A stretch of 64,000 bases of DNA from Streptomyces seoulensis (GTDB lineage: Bacteria; Actinomycetota; Actinomycetes; Streptomycetales; Streptomycetaceae): positions 5,394,001 to 5,458,000 of the forward strand of contig NZ_CP032229.1 of NCBI RefSeq assembly GCF_004328625.1, written 5' to 3'. Below are positions 15,625 to 26,466 of the stretch, piece by piece (position 1 is the stretch's first letter; every line of letters starts with the position of its first letter). The translations under genes and the position numbers were made by a program. The notes under the pieces are model-generated. The model was not told the origin of the DNA. It did no database searches and worked only from the letters and a program-made list of their open reading frames with translations.

Positions 15625-17039
15625 GCGAGGCCCCCCGCCCGGCACGGGCGCACACCGGCTCCACCGGCCGGGACGCCGTCGTGGTCGGCGGCGGACTCGC
15701 CGGGGTCACCGCCGCCCTCGCGCTCGCCGACGCGGGCGTGCGCGTCACCCTGCTCGAAGGCAGGCCCCGGCTCGGCGGGCTCGCCTTCTCCTTCCAGCGC
15801 GGCGACCTCACCGTGGACAACGGCCAGCACGTCTACCTGCGCTGCTGCACCGCCTACCGCTGGTTCCTCGACCGGATCGAGGGCTCCGCGCTGGCCCCGC
15901 TGCAGAACCGGCTCGACGTCCCCGTGGTCGACGTCGACAAGCCCGAGGGGCGGCGGCTCGGCCGGCTGCGGCGCGACCCGCTGCCCGTACCGCTGCACCT
16001 GGGGCGGAGCCTGGCCGCGTACCCGCACCTCTCGCTCGCCGAGCGGGCCTCGGTGGGGCGGGCGGCGCTCGCGCTCAAGGGGCTCGACCCCACCGACCCG
16101 GCCCTCGACGACCAGGACTTCGGCACCTGGCTGGCCCGGCACGGCCAGTCGGCGCGCGCCATCGAGGCGCTGTGGGACCTCGTCGGAGTCGCCACCCTCA
16201 ACGCGGTCGCGGGCGACGCCTCGCTCGGACTCGCCGCGATGGTGTTCAGGACCGGTCTGCTGTCCGAGCCCGGCGCGGCCGACATCGGCTGGGCGCACGT
16301 CCCGCTGGGCGACCTGCACGACAAGCTGGCCCGCAAGGCCCTCGACTCCGCCGGTGTCCGTACCGAGCTGCGCACCCGCGTCACCTCCCTCTCTCAGAAC
16401 GCGGACGGCCGCTGGAGCGTTCAGACCCCCGGCGAGACCATCGACACCGACGCCGTCGTCCTCGCCGTACCCCAGCGCGAGACCCACGACCTGCTCCCCG
16501 CCGGCGCGCTCGACGACCCCGGCCGGCTGCTGCGCATCGGCACCGCGCCGATCCTCAACGTGCACGTGGTGTACGACCGCCCGGTGCTCGCCCGGCCCTT
16601 CCTCGCCGCGCTCGGCACGCCCGTGCAGTGGGTGTTCGACCGCACCGCCGCCTCCGGGCTGCGCGAGGGCCAGTACCTGGCGCTGTCCCAGTCGGCCGCC
16701 CAGGACGACATCGACGCCCCCGTCGCCGACCTGCGCGAGCGCTATCTGCCCGAGCTGGAACGGCTGATCCCCGGCGCCCGCACCGCGCGGGTACGGGACT
16801 TCTTCGTCACCCGCGAGCGCACCGCGACGTTCGCCCCCACCCCGGGCGTCGGGCGGCTGCGCCCCGGCGCCCGCACCGAGGCTCCCGGCCTGTACCTGGC
16901 CGGCGCGTGGACCGCCACCGGCTGGCCCGCGACCATGGAGAGCGCGGTCCGCAGTGGCGTGAGCGCGGCCGACGCCGCGCTGGACGCCCTGGGCCGGCCC
17001 CGCCCCCGCCACCTCTTCCAAGTCGAGGAGGCGGCCTGA
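15621..17039 (+). CDS. hpnE: hydroxysqualene dehydroxylase HpnE (FAD-dependent)
   Basis: A 472-aa flavin amine-oxidase/phytoene-desaturase fold protein. The FAD-binding segment VVVGGGLAGVTAALALADAG runs from about residue 20, followed by GGLAFSF and the NGQHVYLRCC block typical of HpnE. A C-terminal FAD-contact segment is LYLAGAWTATGWPATMESAVRSG. It dehydroxylates and reduces hydroxysqualene to squalene at the membrane. The ATG at 15621 overlaps the preceding small gene by 4 bases. Confidence 0.93.
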   Translation: MSEAPRPARAHTGSTGRDAVVVGGGLAGVTAALALADAGVRVTLLEGRPRLGGLAFSFQRGDLTVDNGQHVYLRCCTAYRWFLDRIEGSALAPLQNRLDVPVVDVDKPEGRRLGRLRRDPLPVPLHLGRSLAAYPHLSLAERASVGRAALALKGLDPTDPALDDQDFGTWLARHGQSARAIEALWDLVGVATLNAVAGDASLGLAAMVFRTGLLSEPGAADIGWAHVPLGDLHDKLARKALDSAGVRTELRTRVTSLSQNADGRWSVQTPGETIDTDAVVLAVPQRETHDLLPAGALDDPGRLLRIGTAPILNVHVVYDRPVLARPFLAALGTPVQWVFDRTAASGLREGQYLALSQSAAQDDIDAPVADLRERYLPELERLIPGARTARVRDFFVTRERTATFAPTPGVGRLRPGARTEAPGLYLAGAWTATGWPATMESAVRSGVSAADAALDALGRPRPRHLFQVEEAA

Positions 17040-17101
17040 TGCTCGTTCAGCACAGCCCGGAGGGGCCCCGCACCCCCGGTACCGCAACAAGAGGAGAGAC
17101 T

Positions 17102-18172
17102 GTGCCCACTGTGCCGCCCCCGGCCTCGACAGCCGCCGCAGCGGTGGACGTGACCGCACTGCTGGAGCGCGGCCGGACCCTGGCCACCCCGGTCCTGCGC
17201 GCCGCCGTCGACCGGCTGGCGCCCCCCATGGACACCGTCGCCGCCTACCACTTCGGCTGGATCGACGCCGCCGGGAACCCGGCCGCCGGTGACGGCGGCA
17301 AGGCCGTGCGCCCCGCCCTCGCCGTGCTCTCCGCCGAGGTCACCGGCGCCGCCCCCGAGGCGGGCGTGCCCGGCGCGGTCGCCGTCGAGCTGGTGCACAA
17401 CTTCTCGCTGTTGCACGACGACCTGATGGACGGCGACGAGCAGCGCCGCCACCGTGACACCGTCTGGAAGGTGCACGGCCCCGCCCAGGCCATCCTGGTC
17501 GGCGACGCCCTGTTCGCCCTCGGCAACGAGGTGCTGCTGGAACTGGGCACCGTCGAGGCCGGCCGCGCCACCCGCCGGCTGACCACCGCCACCCGCGCCC
17601 TGATCGACGGCCAGGCCCAGGACATCTCCTACGAGCACCGCGACCGCGTCAGTGTCGAGGAGTGCCTGGAGATGGAGGGCAACAAGACCGGCGCCCTGCT
17701 GGCCTGCGCCTCCTCCATCGGCGCCGTCCTCGGCGGCGCCGACGACCGCACCGCCGACGCGCTGGAGCGCTACGGCTACCACCTCGGCCTGGCCTTCCAG
17801 GCCGTCGACGACCTCCTCGGCATCTGGGGCGACCCGGAGTCCACCGGCAAGCAGACCTGGAGCGACCTGCGCCAGCGCAAGAAGTCCCTGCCCGTGGTGG
17901 CGGCCCTGGCCGCCGGGGGCCCGGCCTCCGAGCGGCTCGGCGAGATCCTCGCCGCCGACGCCAAGAGCAGCGACTTCGCCGCGTTCTCCGAGGAGGAGTT
18001 CGCGGCCCGCGCCGCCCTCATCGAGGCGGCGGGCGGCCGCGAGTGGACGGCGGACGAGGCACGGCGTCAGCACGCCGTCGCCATCGAGGCCCTGCACGCC
18101 GTCGACATGCCCGACCGGGTGCGGGACGCCTTCACGGCGCTCGCCGACTTCGTCGTCGTCAGGAAGAGATGA
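17102..18172 (+). CDS. short-chain polyprenyl diphosphate synthase (farnesyl-type)
   Basis: A 356-aa all-alpha prenyl transferase. The first Asp-rich motif is in LLHDDLMDGDEQRR, with Phe five residues before the first Asp, as in short-chain enzymes. The second is FQAVDDLLGIWGD. It likely makes the FPP used by HpnC/HpnD; geranylgeranyl output cannot be excluded. I chose the GTG at 17102 because GAGGAG lies 5 bases upstream. An ATG at 17039 overlapping hpnE would add 21 residues. Confidence 0.9.
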   Translation: MPTVPPPASTAAAAVDVTALLERGRTLATPVLRAAVDRLAPPMDTVAAYHFGWIDAAGNPAAGDGGKAVRPALAVLSAEVTGAAPEAGVPGAVAVELVHNFSLLHDDLMDGDEQRRHRDTVWKVHGPAQAILVGDALFALGNEVLLELGTVEAGRATRRLTTATRALIDGQAQDISYEHRDRVSVEECLEMEGNKTGALLACASSIGAVLGGADDRTADALERYGYHLGLAFQAVDDLLGIWGDPESTGKQTWSDLRQRKKSLPVVAALAAGGPASERLGEILAADAKSSDFAAFSEEEFAARAALIEAAGGREWTADEARRQHAVAIEALHAVDMPDRVRDAFTALADFVVVRKR

Positions 18173-18290
18173 TCACTATCGGCCGAATAACCCTCGCGTA
18201 GTCGCCGGCCGGTGCGACGCGATCAGCGGCACACCGGCCGACGGCGGACCCACAGCAGCACGACTCGAACGACTGCACAAAGGGGAAGCC

Positions 18291-20321
18291 ATGACAGCGA
18301 CGACCGACGGAAGCACCGGGGCCGCCATCCCGCCCCGCGCTGCCGCGGCCAGCGACACCGACAGCACCGACCCCCTGGCGGCCGGGGTACCCGAGGCCAC
18401 CGAACGCGCCGTCGCGCGCGCCACCGAGTACCTGCTGGCCCTGCAGGACCCCGAGGGCTGGTGGAAGGGCGACCTGGAGACCAACGTCACCATGGACGCC
18501 GAGGACCTCCTGCTGCGCCAGTTCCTCGGCATCCGCGACGAGGCGACCACCCGCGCCGCCGCCCTGTTCATCCGGGGCGAGCAGCGCGAGGACGGCGCCT
18601 GGGCCACCTTCTACGGCGGACCCGGCGAACTGTCCGCCACCGTCGAGGCGTACGTCGCGCTGCGGCTCGCCGGTGACGCACCGGACGCCCCGCACATGGC
18701 GCGCGCCTCGGCCTGGGTGCGCGAGCGGGGCGGCATCGCCTCCGCCCGCGTCTTCACCCGGATCTGGCTCGCGCTGTTCGGCTGGTGGAAGTGGGAGGAC
18801 CTGCCCGAACTCCCCCCGGAACTCATCTGGTTCCCCACCTGGCTGCCGCTCAACATCTATGACTTCGGCTGCTGGGCCCGGCAGACCATCGTGCCGCTGA
18901 CCATCGTCTCGGCCAAGCGTCCGGTGCGCCCCGCGCCCTTCCCGCTCGACGAGCTGCACACCGACCCGGCGAACCCCAACCCGCCCAAACCGCTTGCCCC
19001 GCTGGCCAGTTGGGATGGCGCCTTCGAGCGGCTCGACCGGGTGGTGCACCGGCTGCGCGGGGCGGTACCGCGCCGGGTGCGCCGGGCCGCGATGAACGCG
19101 GCCGCCCGCTGGATCGTCGAACGCCAGGAGAACGACGGCTGCTGGGGCGGTATCCAGCCCCCGGCCGTGTACTCGGTCATCGCGCTGCATCTGATGGGCT
19201 ACGACCTCAAACACCCGGTGATGCGGGCCGGGTTGGACTCGCTGGACCGGTTCGCGGTCTGGCGGGACGACGGGTCCCGGATGATCGAGGCGTGCCAGTC
19301 CCCGGTGTGGGACACCTGCCTCGCCGTCATCGCGCTGGCCGACGCCGGAGTCCCCGCCGATCACCCGAAGCTGCTCAAGGCGGCCGACTGGATGCTGGCC
19401 GAGGAGATCCGCCGGCCCGGCGACTGGTCCGTCAAGCGTCCCGAACTCCCGCCGGGCGGCTGGGCGTTCGAGTTCCACAACGACAACTACCCCGACATCG
19501 ACGACACCGCCGAGGTCGCGCTGGCCCTGCGCCGGGTCAGTCATCCCGTCCCCGACCGGGTGGACGGGGCGATCGCGCGGGCCGTGCGCTGGAACTTCGG
19601 GATGCAGTCGAAGAACGGCGCCTGGGGCGCCTTCGACGTCGACAACACCAGCCCCTTCCCCAACCGGCTGCCGTTCTGCGACTTCGGCGAGGTCATCGAC
19701 CCGCCGTCCGCCGATGTCACCGCGCACGTCGTGGAGATGATGGCGGCCGAGGGGCTCGCCCACGATCCGCGCACCCGGCGCGGCATCACCTGGCTGCTCG
19801 CCGAACAGGAGGCGGACGGCTCCTGGTTCGGCCGCTGGGGCGTCAACTACGTATACGGCACCGGCTCGGTGGTGCCCGCGCTGACGGCGGCCGGACTGCC
19901 CACCTCGCACCCCGCGATCCGCCGCGCCACGCACTGGCTCCAGCAGGCGCAGAACGACGACGGCGGCTGGGGCGAGGACCTGCGCTCGTACAAGTACGCC
20001 CGGGAGTGGAGCGGCCGGGGCGCCTCCACCGCCTCCCAGACCGCCTGGGCGCTGATGGCGCTGCTCGCGGCGGGGGAGCGGGACTCCGAGGCCGTCGAGC
20101 GCGGAGTGCGCTGGCTCACCGACACCCAGCGGGACGACGGCTCCTGGGACGAGCCGTACTTCACCGGCACCGGCTTCCCCTGGGACTTCTCCATCAACTA
20201 CCACCTCTACCGGCAGGTGTTCCCGCTCACCGCGCTCGGCCGGTACCTGCACGGCGACCCCTTCGACAAGGCGCCGCTGGCCACCCGCAGAGGCGTCCGC
20301 GCCACGGCCGAAGGGAGCTGA
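18291..20321 (+). CDS. shc: squalene-hopene cyclase
   Basis: A 676-aa class II triterpene cyclase that folds squalene to hopene/hopanol as a monotopic membrane enzyme. The catalytic acid motif DIDDTA occupies residues 402-407. Several QW repeats are visible, for example QENDGCW, QEADGSW, QNDDGGW and QRDDGSW. AAAGGGGAAGCC precedes the ATG. Length is slightly above the usual 630-650 aa because of an Ala/Thr-rich N-terminal tail of about 35 residues. A 118-base gap separates it from the prenyl synthase, the largest in the operon. Confidence 0.96.
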   Translation: MTATTDGSTGAAIPPRAAAASDTDSTDPLAAGVPEATERAVARATEYLLALQDPEGWWKGDLETNVTMDAEDLLLRQFLGIRDEATTRAAALFIRGEQREDGAWATFYGGPGELSATVEAYVALRLAGDAPDAPHMARASAWVRERGGIASARVFTRIWLALFGWWKWEDLPELPPELIWFPTWLPLNIYDFGCWARQTIVPLTIVSAKRPVRPAPFPLDELHTDPANPNPPKPLAPLASWDGAFERLDRVVHRLRGAVPRRVRRAAMNAAARWIVERQENDGCWGGIQPPAVYSVIALHLMGYDLKHPVMRAGLDSLDRFAVWRDDGSRMIEACQSPVWDTCLAVIALADAGVPADHPKLLKAADWMLAEEIRRPGDWSVKRPELPPGGWAFEFHNDNYPDIDDTAEVALALRRVSHPVPDRVDGAIARAVRWNFGMQSKNGAWGAFDVDNTSPFPNRLPFCDFGEVIDPPSADVTAHVVEMMAAEGLAHDPRTRRGITWLLAEQEADGSWFGRWGVNYVYGTGSVVPALTAAGLPTSHPAIRRATHWLQQAQNDDGGWGEDLRSYKYAREWSGRGASTASQTAWALMALLAAGERDSEAVERGVRWLTDTQRDDGSWDEPYFTGTGFPWDFSINYHLYRQVFPLTALGRYLHGDPFDKAPLATRRGVRATAEGS

Positions 20322-20963
20322 ATGAGATCCCGGCCCGCCTCGGCACCGCTGCTGATCGTCTGCGCGCTCGGCATCGAGCACCTCGCCCTGCGCACCGGCG
20401 ACCGCGGCGGGGCCGGGGGACTGCCCGTCGTCCTGCGTACCGGCATGGGCCCCAGGGCGGCGGAGCGGTCCGTCGCCGAACGGCTCGCCGGTCCGGGGAT
20501 GGCCGAGGCCGCCGTGCTGGCCACCGGCTTCTGCGCCGGGCTGGCACCGGGCATGCACCCCGGTGACCTGGTGGTCGCCGAGGAGACCCGTGACGCGCGG
20601 GGGACCGTCCCCTGCGCGGGCACCGACCTGCTGGTGAAGGAGCTGAGGCGCGCCGTCCCCGGCCGCACCGTCCACACCGGCCCTCTGACCGGCTCCGACC
20701 ACGTGGTCCGTGGCCCGGAGCGGTCCGCTCTGCTGTCGACCGGCGCGATCGCGGTCGACATGGAATCGGCGGCCACCCTGCGCACCGCCGTCGGCACGGG
20801 CGACCGCCCGGTTGCGGCCGTACGGGTGGTCGTGGACGCTCCTGAACATGAACTTGTCCGGATCGGAACGGTACGCGGTGGAATATCGGCCTTCCGCGTC
20901 CTTCGTTCCGTTCTTCCCGCGTTTTTCGAATGGCACCGTTCCTTGCCGCTCCCCCGGAGGTGA
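20322..20963 (+). CDS. hpnG: HpnG-type nucleosidase/phosphorylase
   Basis: A 213-aa member of the purine nucleoside phosphorylase / MTA-SAH nucleosidase fold. The key segment AVDMESAATLRTA carries the ribose-binding Met-Glu, and ATGFCAGLAPGMHPGDLVVAE is the glycine-rich phosphate/base loop. In hopanoid pathways HpnG removes adenine from adenosylhopane, giving a ribosyl- or phosphoribosyl-hopane. It starts immediately after the shc stop, behind AAGGGAG, and overlaps no other gene. Confidence 0.9.
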   Translation: MRSRPASAPLLIVCALGIEHLALRTGDRGGAGGLPVVLRTGMGPRAAERSVAERLAGPGMAEAAVLATGFCAGLAPGMHPGDLVVAEETRDARGTVPCAGTDLLVKELRRAVPGRTVHTGPLTGSDHVVRGPERSALLSTGAIAVDMESAATLRTAVGTGDRPVAAVRVVVDAPEHELVRIGTVRGGISAFRVLRSVLPAFFEWHRSLPLPRR

Positions 20964-20968
20964 GCCAG

Positions 20969-21991
20969 ATGGCCATGCCGTTGCGTCAGTCCATCAAGGT
21001 CGCTACATACCTGGCCGAACAGAAGCTCCGCAAGCGGGACAAGTTCCCGCTGATCGTCGAGCTGGAACCGCTGTTCGCCTGCAACCTCAAGTGCGAGGGC
21101 TGCGGGAAGATCCAGCACCCCGCCGGGGTGCTCAAGCAGCGCATGCCGGTCGCCCAGGCGGTGGGCGCGGTGCTGGAGTCCGGTGCGCCCATGGTGTCCA
21201 TCGCCGGCGGTGAGCCGCTGATGCACCCGCAGATCGACGAGATCGTGCGCCAGCTCGTCGCCAAGCGCAAATACGTCTTCCTGTGCACCAACGCCATGCT
21301 GCTGCGCAAGAAGATGGACAAGTTCACCCCCTCCCCGTACTTCGCGTTCGCGGTGCACATCGACGGGCTGCGCGAGCGGCACGACGAGTCCGTGGCCAAG
21401 GAGGGCGTGTTCGACGAGGCGGTGGCGGCGATCAAGGAGGCCAAGCAGCGCGGCTTCCGGGTCACCACCAACTCGACCTTCTTCAACACCGACACCCCGC
21501 AGACCATCGTCGAGGTGCTGAACTTCCTCAACGACGACCTGGAGGTGGACGAGATGATGATCTCGCCCGCCTACGCCTACGAGAAGGCGCCCGACCAGGA
21601 GCACTTCCTCGGCGTCGAGCAGACCCGCGAGCTGTTCAAGAAGGCGTTCTCCGGCGGCAACCGCAGGCGGTGGCGGCTCAACCACTCCCCACTGTTCCTG
21701 GACTTCCTCGAGGGCAAGGTCGACTTCCCCTGCACCGCCTGGGCCATCCCGAACTACTCCCTCTTCGGCTGGCAGCGCCCCTGCTACCTGATGAGCGACG
21801 GGTACGTGCCGACCTACCGCGAGCTGGTCGAGGACACCGACTGGGACAAGTACGGCCGGGGCAAGGACCCGCGCTGCGCCAACTGCATGGCGCACTGCGG
21901 CTACGAGCCGACCGCCGTCCTCGCCACCATGGGCTCCCTGAAGGAGTCGCTGCGGGCCATGCGCGAGACCGTCTCCGGAAACCGGGAGTGA
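20969..21991 (+). CDS. hpnH: radical SAM adenosylhopane synthase HpnH
   Basis: A 340-aa radical S-adenosylmethionine enzyme. The [4Fe-4S] cysteines are C38, C42 and C45 in [11 protein letters not shown], and a C-terminal cluster of cysteines lies in [14 protein letters not shown]. It adds a 5'-deoxyadenosyl radical to hopene to build the C35 side chain. GGAGGTGA lies 6 bases before the ATG at 20969, so I reject the longer frame from 20930. HpnH followed by HpnG action is the committed route to extended hopanoids. Confidence 0.96.
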   Translation: MAMPLRQSIKVATYLAEQKLRKRDKFPLIVELEPLFACNLKCEGCGKIQHPAGVLKQRMPVAQAVGAVLESGAPMVSIAGGEPLMHPQIDEIVRQLVAKRKYVFLCTNAMLLRKKMDKFTPSPYFAFAVHIDGLRERHDESVAKEGVFDEAVAAIKEAKQRGFRVTTNSTFFNTDTPQTIVEVLNFLNDDLEVDEMMISPAYAYEKAPDQEHFLGVEQTRELFKKAFSGGNRRRWRLNHSPLFLDFLEGKVDFPCTAWAIPNYSLFGWQRPCYLMSDGYVPTYRELVEDTDWDKYGRGKDPRCANCMAHCGYEPTAVLATMGSLKESLRAMRETVSGNRE

Positions 21992-21995
21992 GGCC

Positions 21996-23129
21996 ATGAG
22001 CGCCGTCTCCCTGGGCGTCCCCGAGGTACCGGCCCGCCCTGGCGCCACCCGCCGGGTGTCGCGGCAGATCCAGGTGGGTCCGGTGCCGGTCGGGGGCGGG
22101 GCGCCCGTGTCGGTGCAGTCGATGACGACGACGCGTACGTCGGACATCGGGTCGACGTTGCAGCAGATCGCGGAGCTGACGGCGTCGGGCTGCCAGATCG
22201 TGCGGGTGGCCTGTCCGACGCAGGACGACGCGGACGCGTTGGCGACCATCGCGCGGAAGTCGCAAATTCCGGTGATCGCGGACATTCACTTCCAGCCGAA
22301 GTACGTGTTCGCCGCGATCGAGGCGGGCTGTGCGGCGGTCCGTGTGAACCCGGGCAACATCAAGCAGTTCGACGACAAGGTCCGGGAGATCGCCAAGGCG
22401 GCCAGGGACCACGGCACCCCGATCCGGATCGGCGTGAACGCGGGCTCGCTGGACCGCCGCCTGCTCCAGAAGTACGGCAAGGCCACCCCGGAGGCGCTGG
22501 TCGAGTCCGCCCTCTGGGAGGCGTCCCTCTTCGAGGAGCACGACTTCCGGGACATCAAGATCTCGGTGAAGCACAACGACCCGGTCGTGATGATCGAGGC
22601 GTACCGGCAGCTCGCCGCCCAGTGCGACTACCCGCTCCACCTCGGCGTGACCGAGGCGGGTCCGGCGTTCCAGGGCACGATCAAGTCGGCCGTCGCCTTC
22701 GGCGCGCTGCTCTCCGAGGGCATCGGTGACACCATCCGTGTCTCGCTGTCGGCGCCGCCGGTGGAGGAGGTCAAGGTCGGCAACCAGATCCTGGAGTCGC
22801 TGAACCTGAGGCAGCGCGGGCTGGAGATCGTGTCCTGCCCGTCCTGCGGGCGCGCACAGGTCGACGTCTACAAGCTGGCCGAGGAAGTCACGGCGGGCCT
22901 GACCGGCATGGAGGTCCCGCTCCGTGTCGCCGTCATGGGCTGCGTCGTGAACGGCCCCGGCGAGGCCCGCGAGGCCGACCTCGGCGTGGCCTCCGGCAAC
23001 GGCAAGGGGCAGATCTTCGTGAAGGGCGAGGTCATCAAGACCGTCCCCGAGTCGAAGATCGTGGAGACCCTCATCGAGGAGGCCATGCGGCTCGCCCAGG
23101 AGACCGGCGCCGCTGATCAGGTGAGTTGA
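21996..23129 (+). CDS. ispG: 4-hydroxy-3-methylbut-2-enyl diphosphate synthase (IspG/GcpE)
   Basis: A 377-aa MEP-pathway iron-sulfur enzyme that converts methylerythritol cyclodiphosphate to HMBPP. The N-terminal TIM barrel starts near [20 protein letters not shown]. The cluster-binding cysteines are in [11 protein letters not shown] and [14 protein letters not shown]. The copy is embedded in the hopanoid operon, 4 bases after hpnH, and is likely dedicated to isoprenoid supply for it; a second, housekeeping copy elsewhere is typical of the genus. Confidence 0.96.
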   Translation: MSAVSLGVPEVPARPGATRRVSRQIQVGPVPVGGGAPVSVQSMTTTRTSDIGSTLQQIAELTASGCQIVRVACPTQDDADALATIARKSQIPVIADIHFQPKYVFAAIEAGCAAVRVNPGNIKQFDDKVREIAKAARDHGTPIRIGVNAGSLDRRLLQKYGKATPEALVESALWEASLFEEHDFRDIKISVKHNDPVVMIEAYRQLAAQCDYPLHLGVTEAGPAFQGTIKSAVAFGALLSEGIGDTIRVSLSAPPVEEVKVGNQILESLNLRQRGLEIVSCPSCGRAQVDVYKLAEEVTAGLTGMEVPLRVAVMGCVVNGPGEAREADLGVASGNGKGQIFVKGEVIKTVPESKIVETLIEEAMRLAQETGAADQVS

Positions 23130-23163
23130 GTCAGAGCACGGCACGGACCGAGAGGGGGCCGGC

Positions 23164-25062
23164 GTGACGATTCTGGAGAGCATCCGGGGACCACGCGACC
23201 TGAAGGCGCTGTCGCAGGAAGACTTGGGCGAACTGTCCGGTGAGGTACGCGAGTTCCTGGTGGAGGCGGTGTCCAGGACCGGGGGGCACCTCGGCCCCAA
23301 CCTGGGCGTGGTGGAACTGACCATCGCCCTGCACCGGGTCTTCGAGTCCCCGACGGACCGCATCGTCTGGGACACCGGACACCAGAGCTATGTGCACAAG
23401 CTGCTGACGGGACGTCAGGACTTCAGCAAGCTGCGCGGCAAGGGCGGCCTGTCCGGCTATCCCTCGCGGGAGGAGTCCGAGCACGACATCGTGGAGAACA
23501 GTCACGCCTCCACCTCCCTCGGCTGGGCCGACGGCCTCGCCAAGGCGCACCAGGTGCTCGGGGAGCGCGGGCATGTCGTCGCGGTCGTCGGGGACGGCGC
23601 GCTGACCGGCGGTATGGCATGGGAGGCGCTGAACAACATCGCCGCCGCCAAGGACCGCCCGCTGATCATCGTCGTCAACGACAACGAGCGGTCCTACGCG
23701 CCCACCATCGGCGGCCTCGCCAACCACCTCGCCACCCTGCGCACCACCGACGGCTACGAACAGGTCCTCGCCTGGGGCAAGGAGGCGCTCCAGCGCACCC
23801 CGGTCGTGGGCGGCCTGCTGTACGAGGCCGCGCACGGAGCCAAGAAGGGGTTCAAGGACGCCTTCGCCCCGCAGGGCATGTTCGAGGACCTGGGGCTGAA
23901 GTACGTGGGCCCCATCGACGGGCACGACATCGGCGCCGTCGAGTCCGCGCTGCGCCGGGCCAAGCGGTTCCACGGGCCGGTGCTGGTGCACTGCCTCACC
24001 GAGAAGGGGCGCGGATATCCGCCGGCCCTGGCGCACGAGGAGGACCACTTCCACACCGTGGGCGTGATGGACCCGCTGACCTGCGCCCCGCTCAGCCCCG
24101 TCGGCGGGCCCTCGTGGACCTCGGTGTTCGGCGAGGAGATCGTCCGGATCGGGGAGGAGCGCGAGGACGTCGTCGCCATCACGGCGGCCATGCTGCACCC
24201 GGTCGGCCTCGGCCCGTTCGCCGCGCGCTTCCCCGACCGGGTCTGGGACGTCGGGATCGCCGAGCAGCACGCGGCCGTCTCCGCGGCGGGCCTGGCCACC
24301 GGGGGAGCGCACCCGGTCGTCGCCGTCTACGCGACCTTCCTGAACCGCGCCTTCGACCAGCTGCTGATGGACGTGGCCCTGCACCGCTGCGGGGTGACCT
24401 TCGTACTCGACCGGGCCGGGGTCACCGGCGTCGACGGCGCCTCGCACAACGGCATGTGGGACATGTCCATCCTCCAGGTCGTCCCCGGCCTCAGGATCGC
24501 CGCCCCACGCGACGCGGCCCAGCTCCGCGCCCAACTGCGCGAGGCGGTCGCCGTGGACGACGCGCCCACCCTGATCCGCTTCCCCAAGGAGTCCGTCGGC
24601 CCCGAGATCCCCGCCCTCGGCCACATCGGCGGCATGGACGTGCTCCACCGGGACGACGAGCCCGGCGTACTCCTCGTCGCCGTCGGCGTGATGGCGCCGG
24701 TCTGCCTCCAGGTCGCCTCGCTCCTCGGCGCCCGGGGCATCGACTGCACGGTGGTGGACCCGCGTTGGGTCAAGCCCGTCGACCCCGCCCTGCCCGAACT
24801 CGCCGCCCGGCACCGGCTCGTGGCCGTTGTCGAGGACAACTCCCGTGCGGCGGGCGTGGGTTCGGCGGTGGCGCTGGCCCTCGGGGACGCCGATGTGGAC
24901 GTGCCCGTACGGCGGTTCGGCATCCCGGACCAGTTCCTCGCGCACGCCAAGCGGAGCGAGGTGCTGGCCGACATCGGTCTCACGCCGGTGGAGATCGCCG
25001 GGCGGATCAGTGCGAGCCTCGCCGTCCAGGACGCCGGCGCCCGGCAGAACCAGGAGAGCTGA
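23164..25062 (+). CDS. dxs: 1-deoxy-D-xylulose-5-phosphate synthase
   Basis: A 632-aa thiamine-diphosphate enzyme making DXP from pyruvate and glyceraldehyde 3-phosphate, the first MEP step. The TPP motif is [18 protein letters not shown], the catalytic Glu lies in [12 protein letters not shown], and a C-terminal transketolase domain ends near residue 620. The GTG start is 34 bases after ispG, behind GAGGGGG. With ispG it gives the operon its own precursor supply. Confidence 0.96.
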   Translation: MTILESIRGPRDLKALSQEDLGELSGEVREFLVEAVSRTGGHLGPNLGVVELTIALHRVFESPTDRIVWDTGHQSYVHKLLTGRQDFSKLRGKGGLSGYPSREESEHDIVENSHASTSLGWADGLAKAHQVLGERGHVVAVVGDGALTGGMAWEALNNIAAAKDRPLIIVVNDNERSYAPTIGGLANHLATLRTTDGYEQVLAWGKEALQRTPVVGGLLYEAAHGAKKGFKDAFAPQGMFEDLGLKYVGPIDGHDIGAVESALRRAKRFHGPVLVHCLTEKGRGYPPALAHEEDHFHTVGVMDPLTCAPLSPVGGPSWTSVFGEEIVRIGEEREDVVAITAAMLHPVGLGPFAARFPDRVWDVGIAEQHAAVSAAGLATGGAHPVVAVYATFLNRAFDQLLMDVALHRCGVTFVLDRAGVTGVDGASHNGMWDMSILQVVPGLRIAAPRDAAQLRAQLREAVAVDDAPTLIRFPKESVGPEIPALGHIGGMDVLHRDDEPGVLLVAVGVMAPVCLQVASLLGARGIDCTVVDPRWVKPVDPALPELAARHRLVAVVEDNSRAAGVGSAVALALGDADVDVPVRRFGIPDQFLAHAKRSEVLADIGLTPVEIAGRISASLAVQDAGARQNQES

Positions 25063-26448
25063 ATGAGCACGGAGTTCGACCTCGGAGCCCTCCTCGCCGC
25101 GCGTGGAGCCGAGCGCTACGACCTGCACACGCGCCATCTCAACCCCCAACTCCCGCGCATGCTGCACACCATCGGCTTCGACAAGGTCTACGAACGCGCC
25201 GAGGGCGCCCACTTCTTCGACGCCGAGGGCAACGACTACCTCGACATGCTCGCCGGGTTCGGCGTGATGGGCCTCGGGCGGCACCACCCCGTCGTGCGCA
25301 AGGCCCTGCACGACGTGCTCGACCTGAACCTCGCCGACCTCACCCGCTTCGACTGCCAGCCGCTGCCCGGCCTGCTCGCCGAGCGCCTGCTGGCCCACAG
25401 CCCGCACCTGGACCGGGTGTTCTTCGGCAACAGCGGCACCGAGGCCGTCGAGACCGCGCTGAAGTTCGCCCGCTTCGCCACCGGCCGCCCCCGCGTCCTG
25501 TACTGCGACCACGCCTTCCACGGCCTCACCACCGGCTCCCTGTCGGTCAACGGCGAGAACGGCTTCCGTGACGGCTTCGCCCCGCTGCTCCCCGACACCG
25601 CCGTACCGCTCGGCGATCTCGACGCGCTGGCAAGGGAGTTGAAGAACGGCGACGTCGCCGCGCTCATCGTCGAACCGATCCAGGGCAAGGGCGTGCACGA
25701 GAGCCCGCCCGGGTATCTCCGCGCCGCGCAGGAGCTGTTGCACCGGCACAAGGCGCTGCTCATCGCCGACGAGGTGCAGACCGGGCTCGGCCGTACCGGC
25801 GACTTCTACGCCTACCAGCACGAGGACGGCGTCGAGCCCGATCTGGTGTGCGTCGCCAAGTCGCTCTCCGGCGGCTATGTCCCGGTCAGCGCCACGCTGG
25901 GCAAGGACTGGATCTTCAAGAAGGTCTACTCGTCCATGGACCGGGTCCTGGTGCACTCCGCGAGCTTCGGTGCCAACGCCCAGGCCATGGCGGCCGGGCT
26001 CGCGGTGCTGTCCGTCATGGAGGACGAGCAGATCGTCGCCCGCGCCCGGACCATGGGCGAGCTGCTGAAGTCCCGGCTGGCCGCGCTCATCGGGAAGTAC
26101 GAGCTGCTGGCAGACGTGCGCGGGCGGGGGCTGATGATCGGCATCGAGTTCGGGCGCCCCGACTCGCTGAAGCTGCGCGGCCGCTGGACCATGCTCCAGG
26201 CCGCCCGCAAGGGGCTGTTCGCGCAGATGGTCGTCGTCCCGCTGCTCCAGCGGCACCGGATTCTCACCCAGGTCTCCGGCGACCACCTGGAGGTGATCAA
26301 GCTGATCCCGCCGCTGGTGATCGACGAGGCGGACGTGGAGCGGTTCGTGGACGCCTTCACCGCCGTCATGGACGACGCGCACAGCGGGGGCGGGCTGATG
26401 TGGGACTTCGGGCGGACCCTGATCAAGCAGGCGGTCGCCGGACGCTGA
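25063..26448 (+). CDS. hpnO: class III aminotransferase, probably HpnO
   Basis: A 461-aa PLP-dependent fold-I aminotransferase of the ornithine/acetylornithine type. IADEVQTGLGRTG carries the Asp that contacts PLP and CVAKSLSGGYVPVSA carries the Schiff-base lysine. In hopanoid clusters this enzyme installs the terminal amine of aminobacteriohopanetriol. The ATG comes directly after the dxs stop. A glycerol or other keto substrate cannot be excluded from sequence alone. Confidence 0.9.
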   Translation: MSTEFDLGALLAARGAERYDLHTRHLNPQLPRMLHTIGFDKVYERAEGAHFFDAEGNDYLDMLAGFGVMGLGRHHPVVRKALHDVLDLNLADLTRFDCQPLPGLLAERLLAHSPHLDRVFFGNSGTEAVETALKFARFATGRPRVLYCDHAFHGLTTGSLSVNGENGFRDGFAPLLPDTAVPLGDLDALARELKNGDVAALIVEPIQGKGVHESPPGYLRAAQELLHRHKALLIADEVQTGLGRTGDFYAYQHEDGVEPDLVCVAKSLSGGYVPVSATLGKDWIFKKVYSSMDRVLVHSASFGANAQAMAAGLAVLSVMEDEQIVARARTMGELLKSRLAALIGKYELLADVRGRGLMIGIEFGRPDSLKLRGRWTMLQAARKGLFAQMVVVPLLQRHRILTQVSGDHLEVIKLIPPLVIDEADVERFVDAFTAVMDDAHSGGGLMWDFGRTLIKQAVAGR

Positions 26449-26466
26449 CCAGTTACTCCGGGCTTT

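Noticed and set aside
17039..17101. ATG 17039 as start of the prenyl synthase
   Set aside because: The GTG at 17102 has GAGGAG at ideal spacing; the extra 21 residues look unlike the family's N-terminus.
18159..20936. Minus-strand frame of 925 codons opposite squalene-hopene cyclase and hpnG
   Set aside because: The plus strand carries the DxDDTA cyclase motif and QW repeats; the antisense product is compositionally biased.
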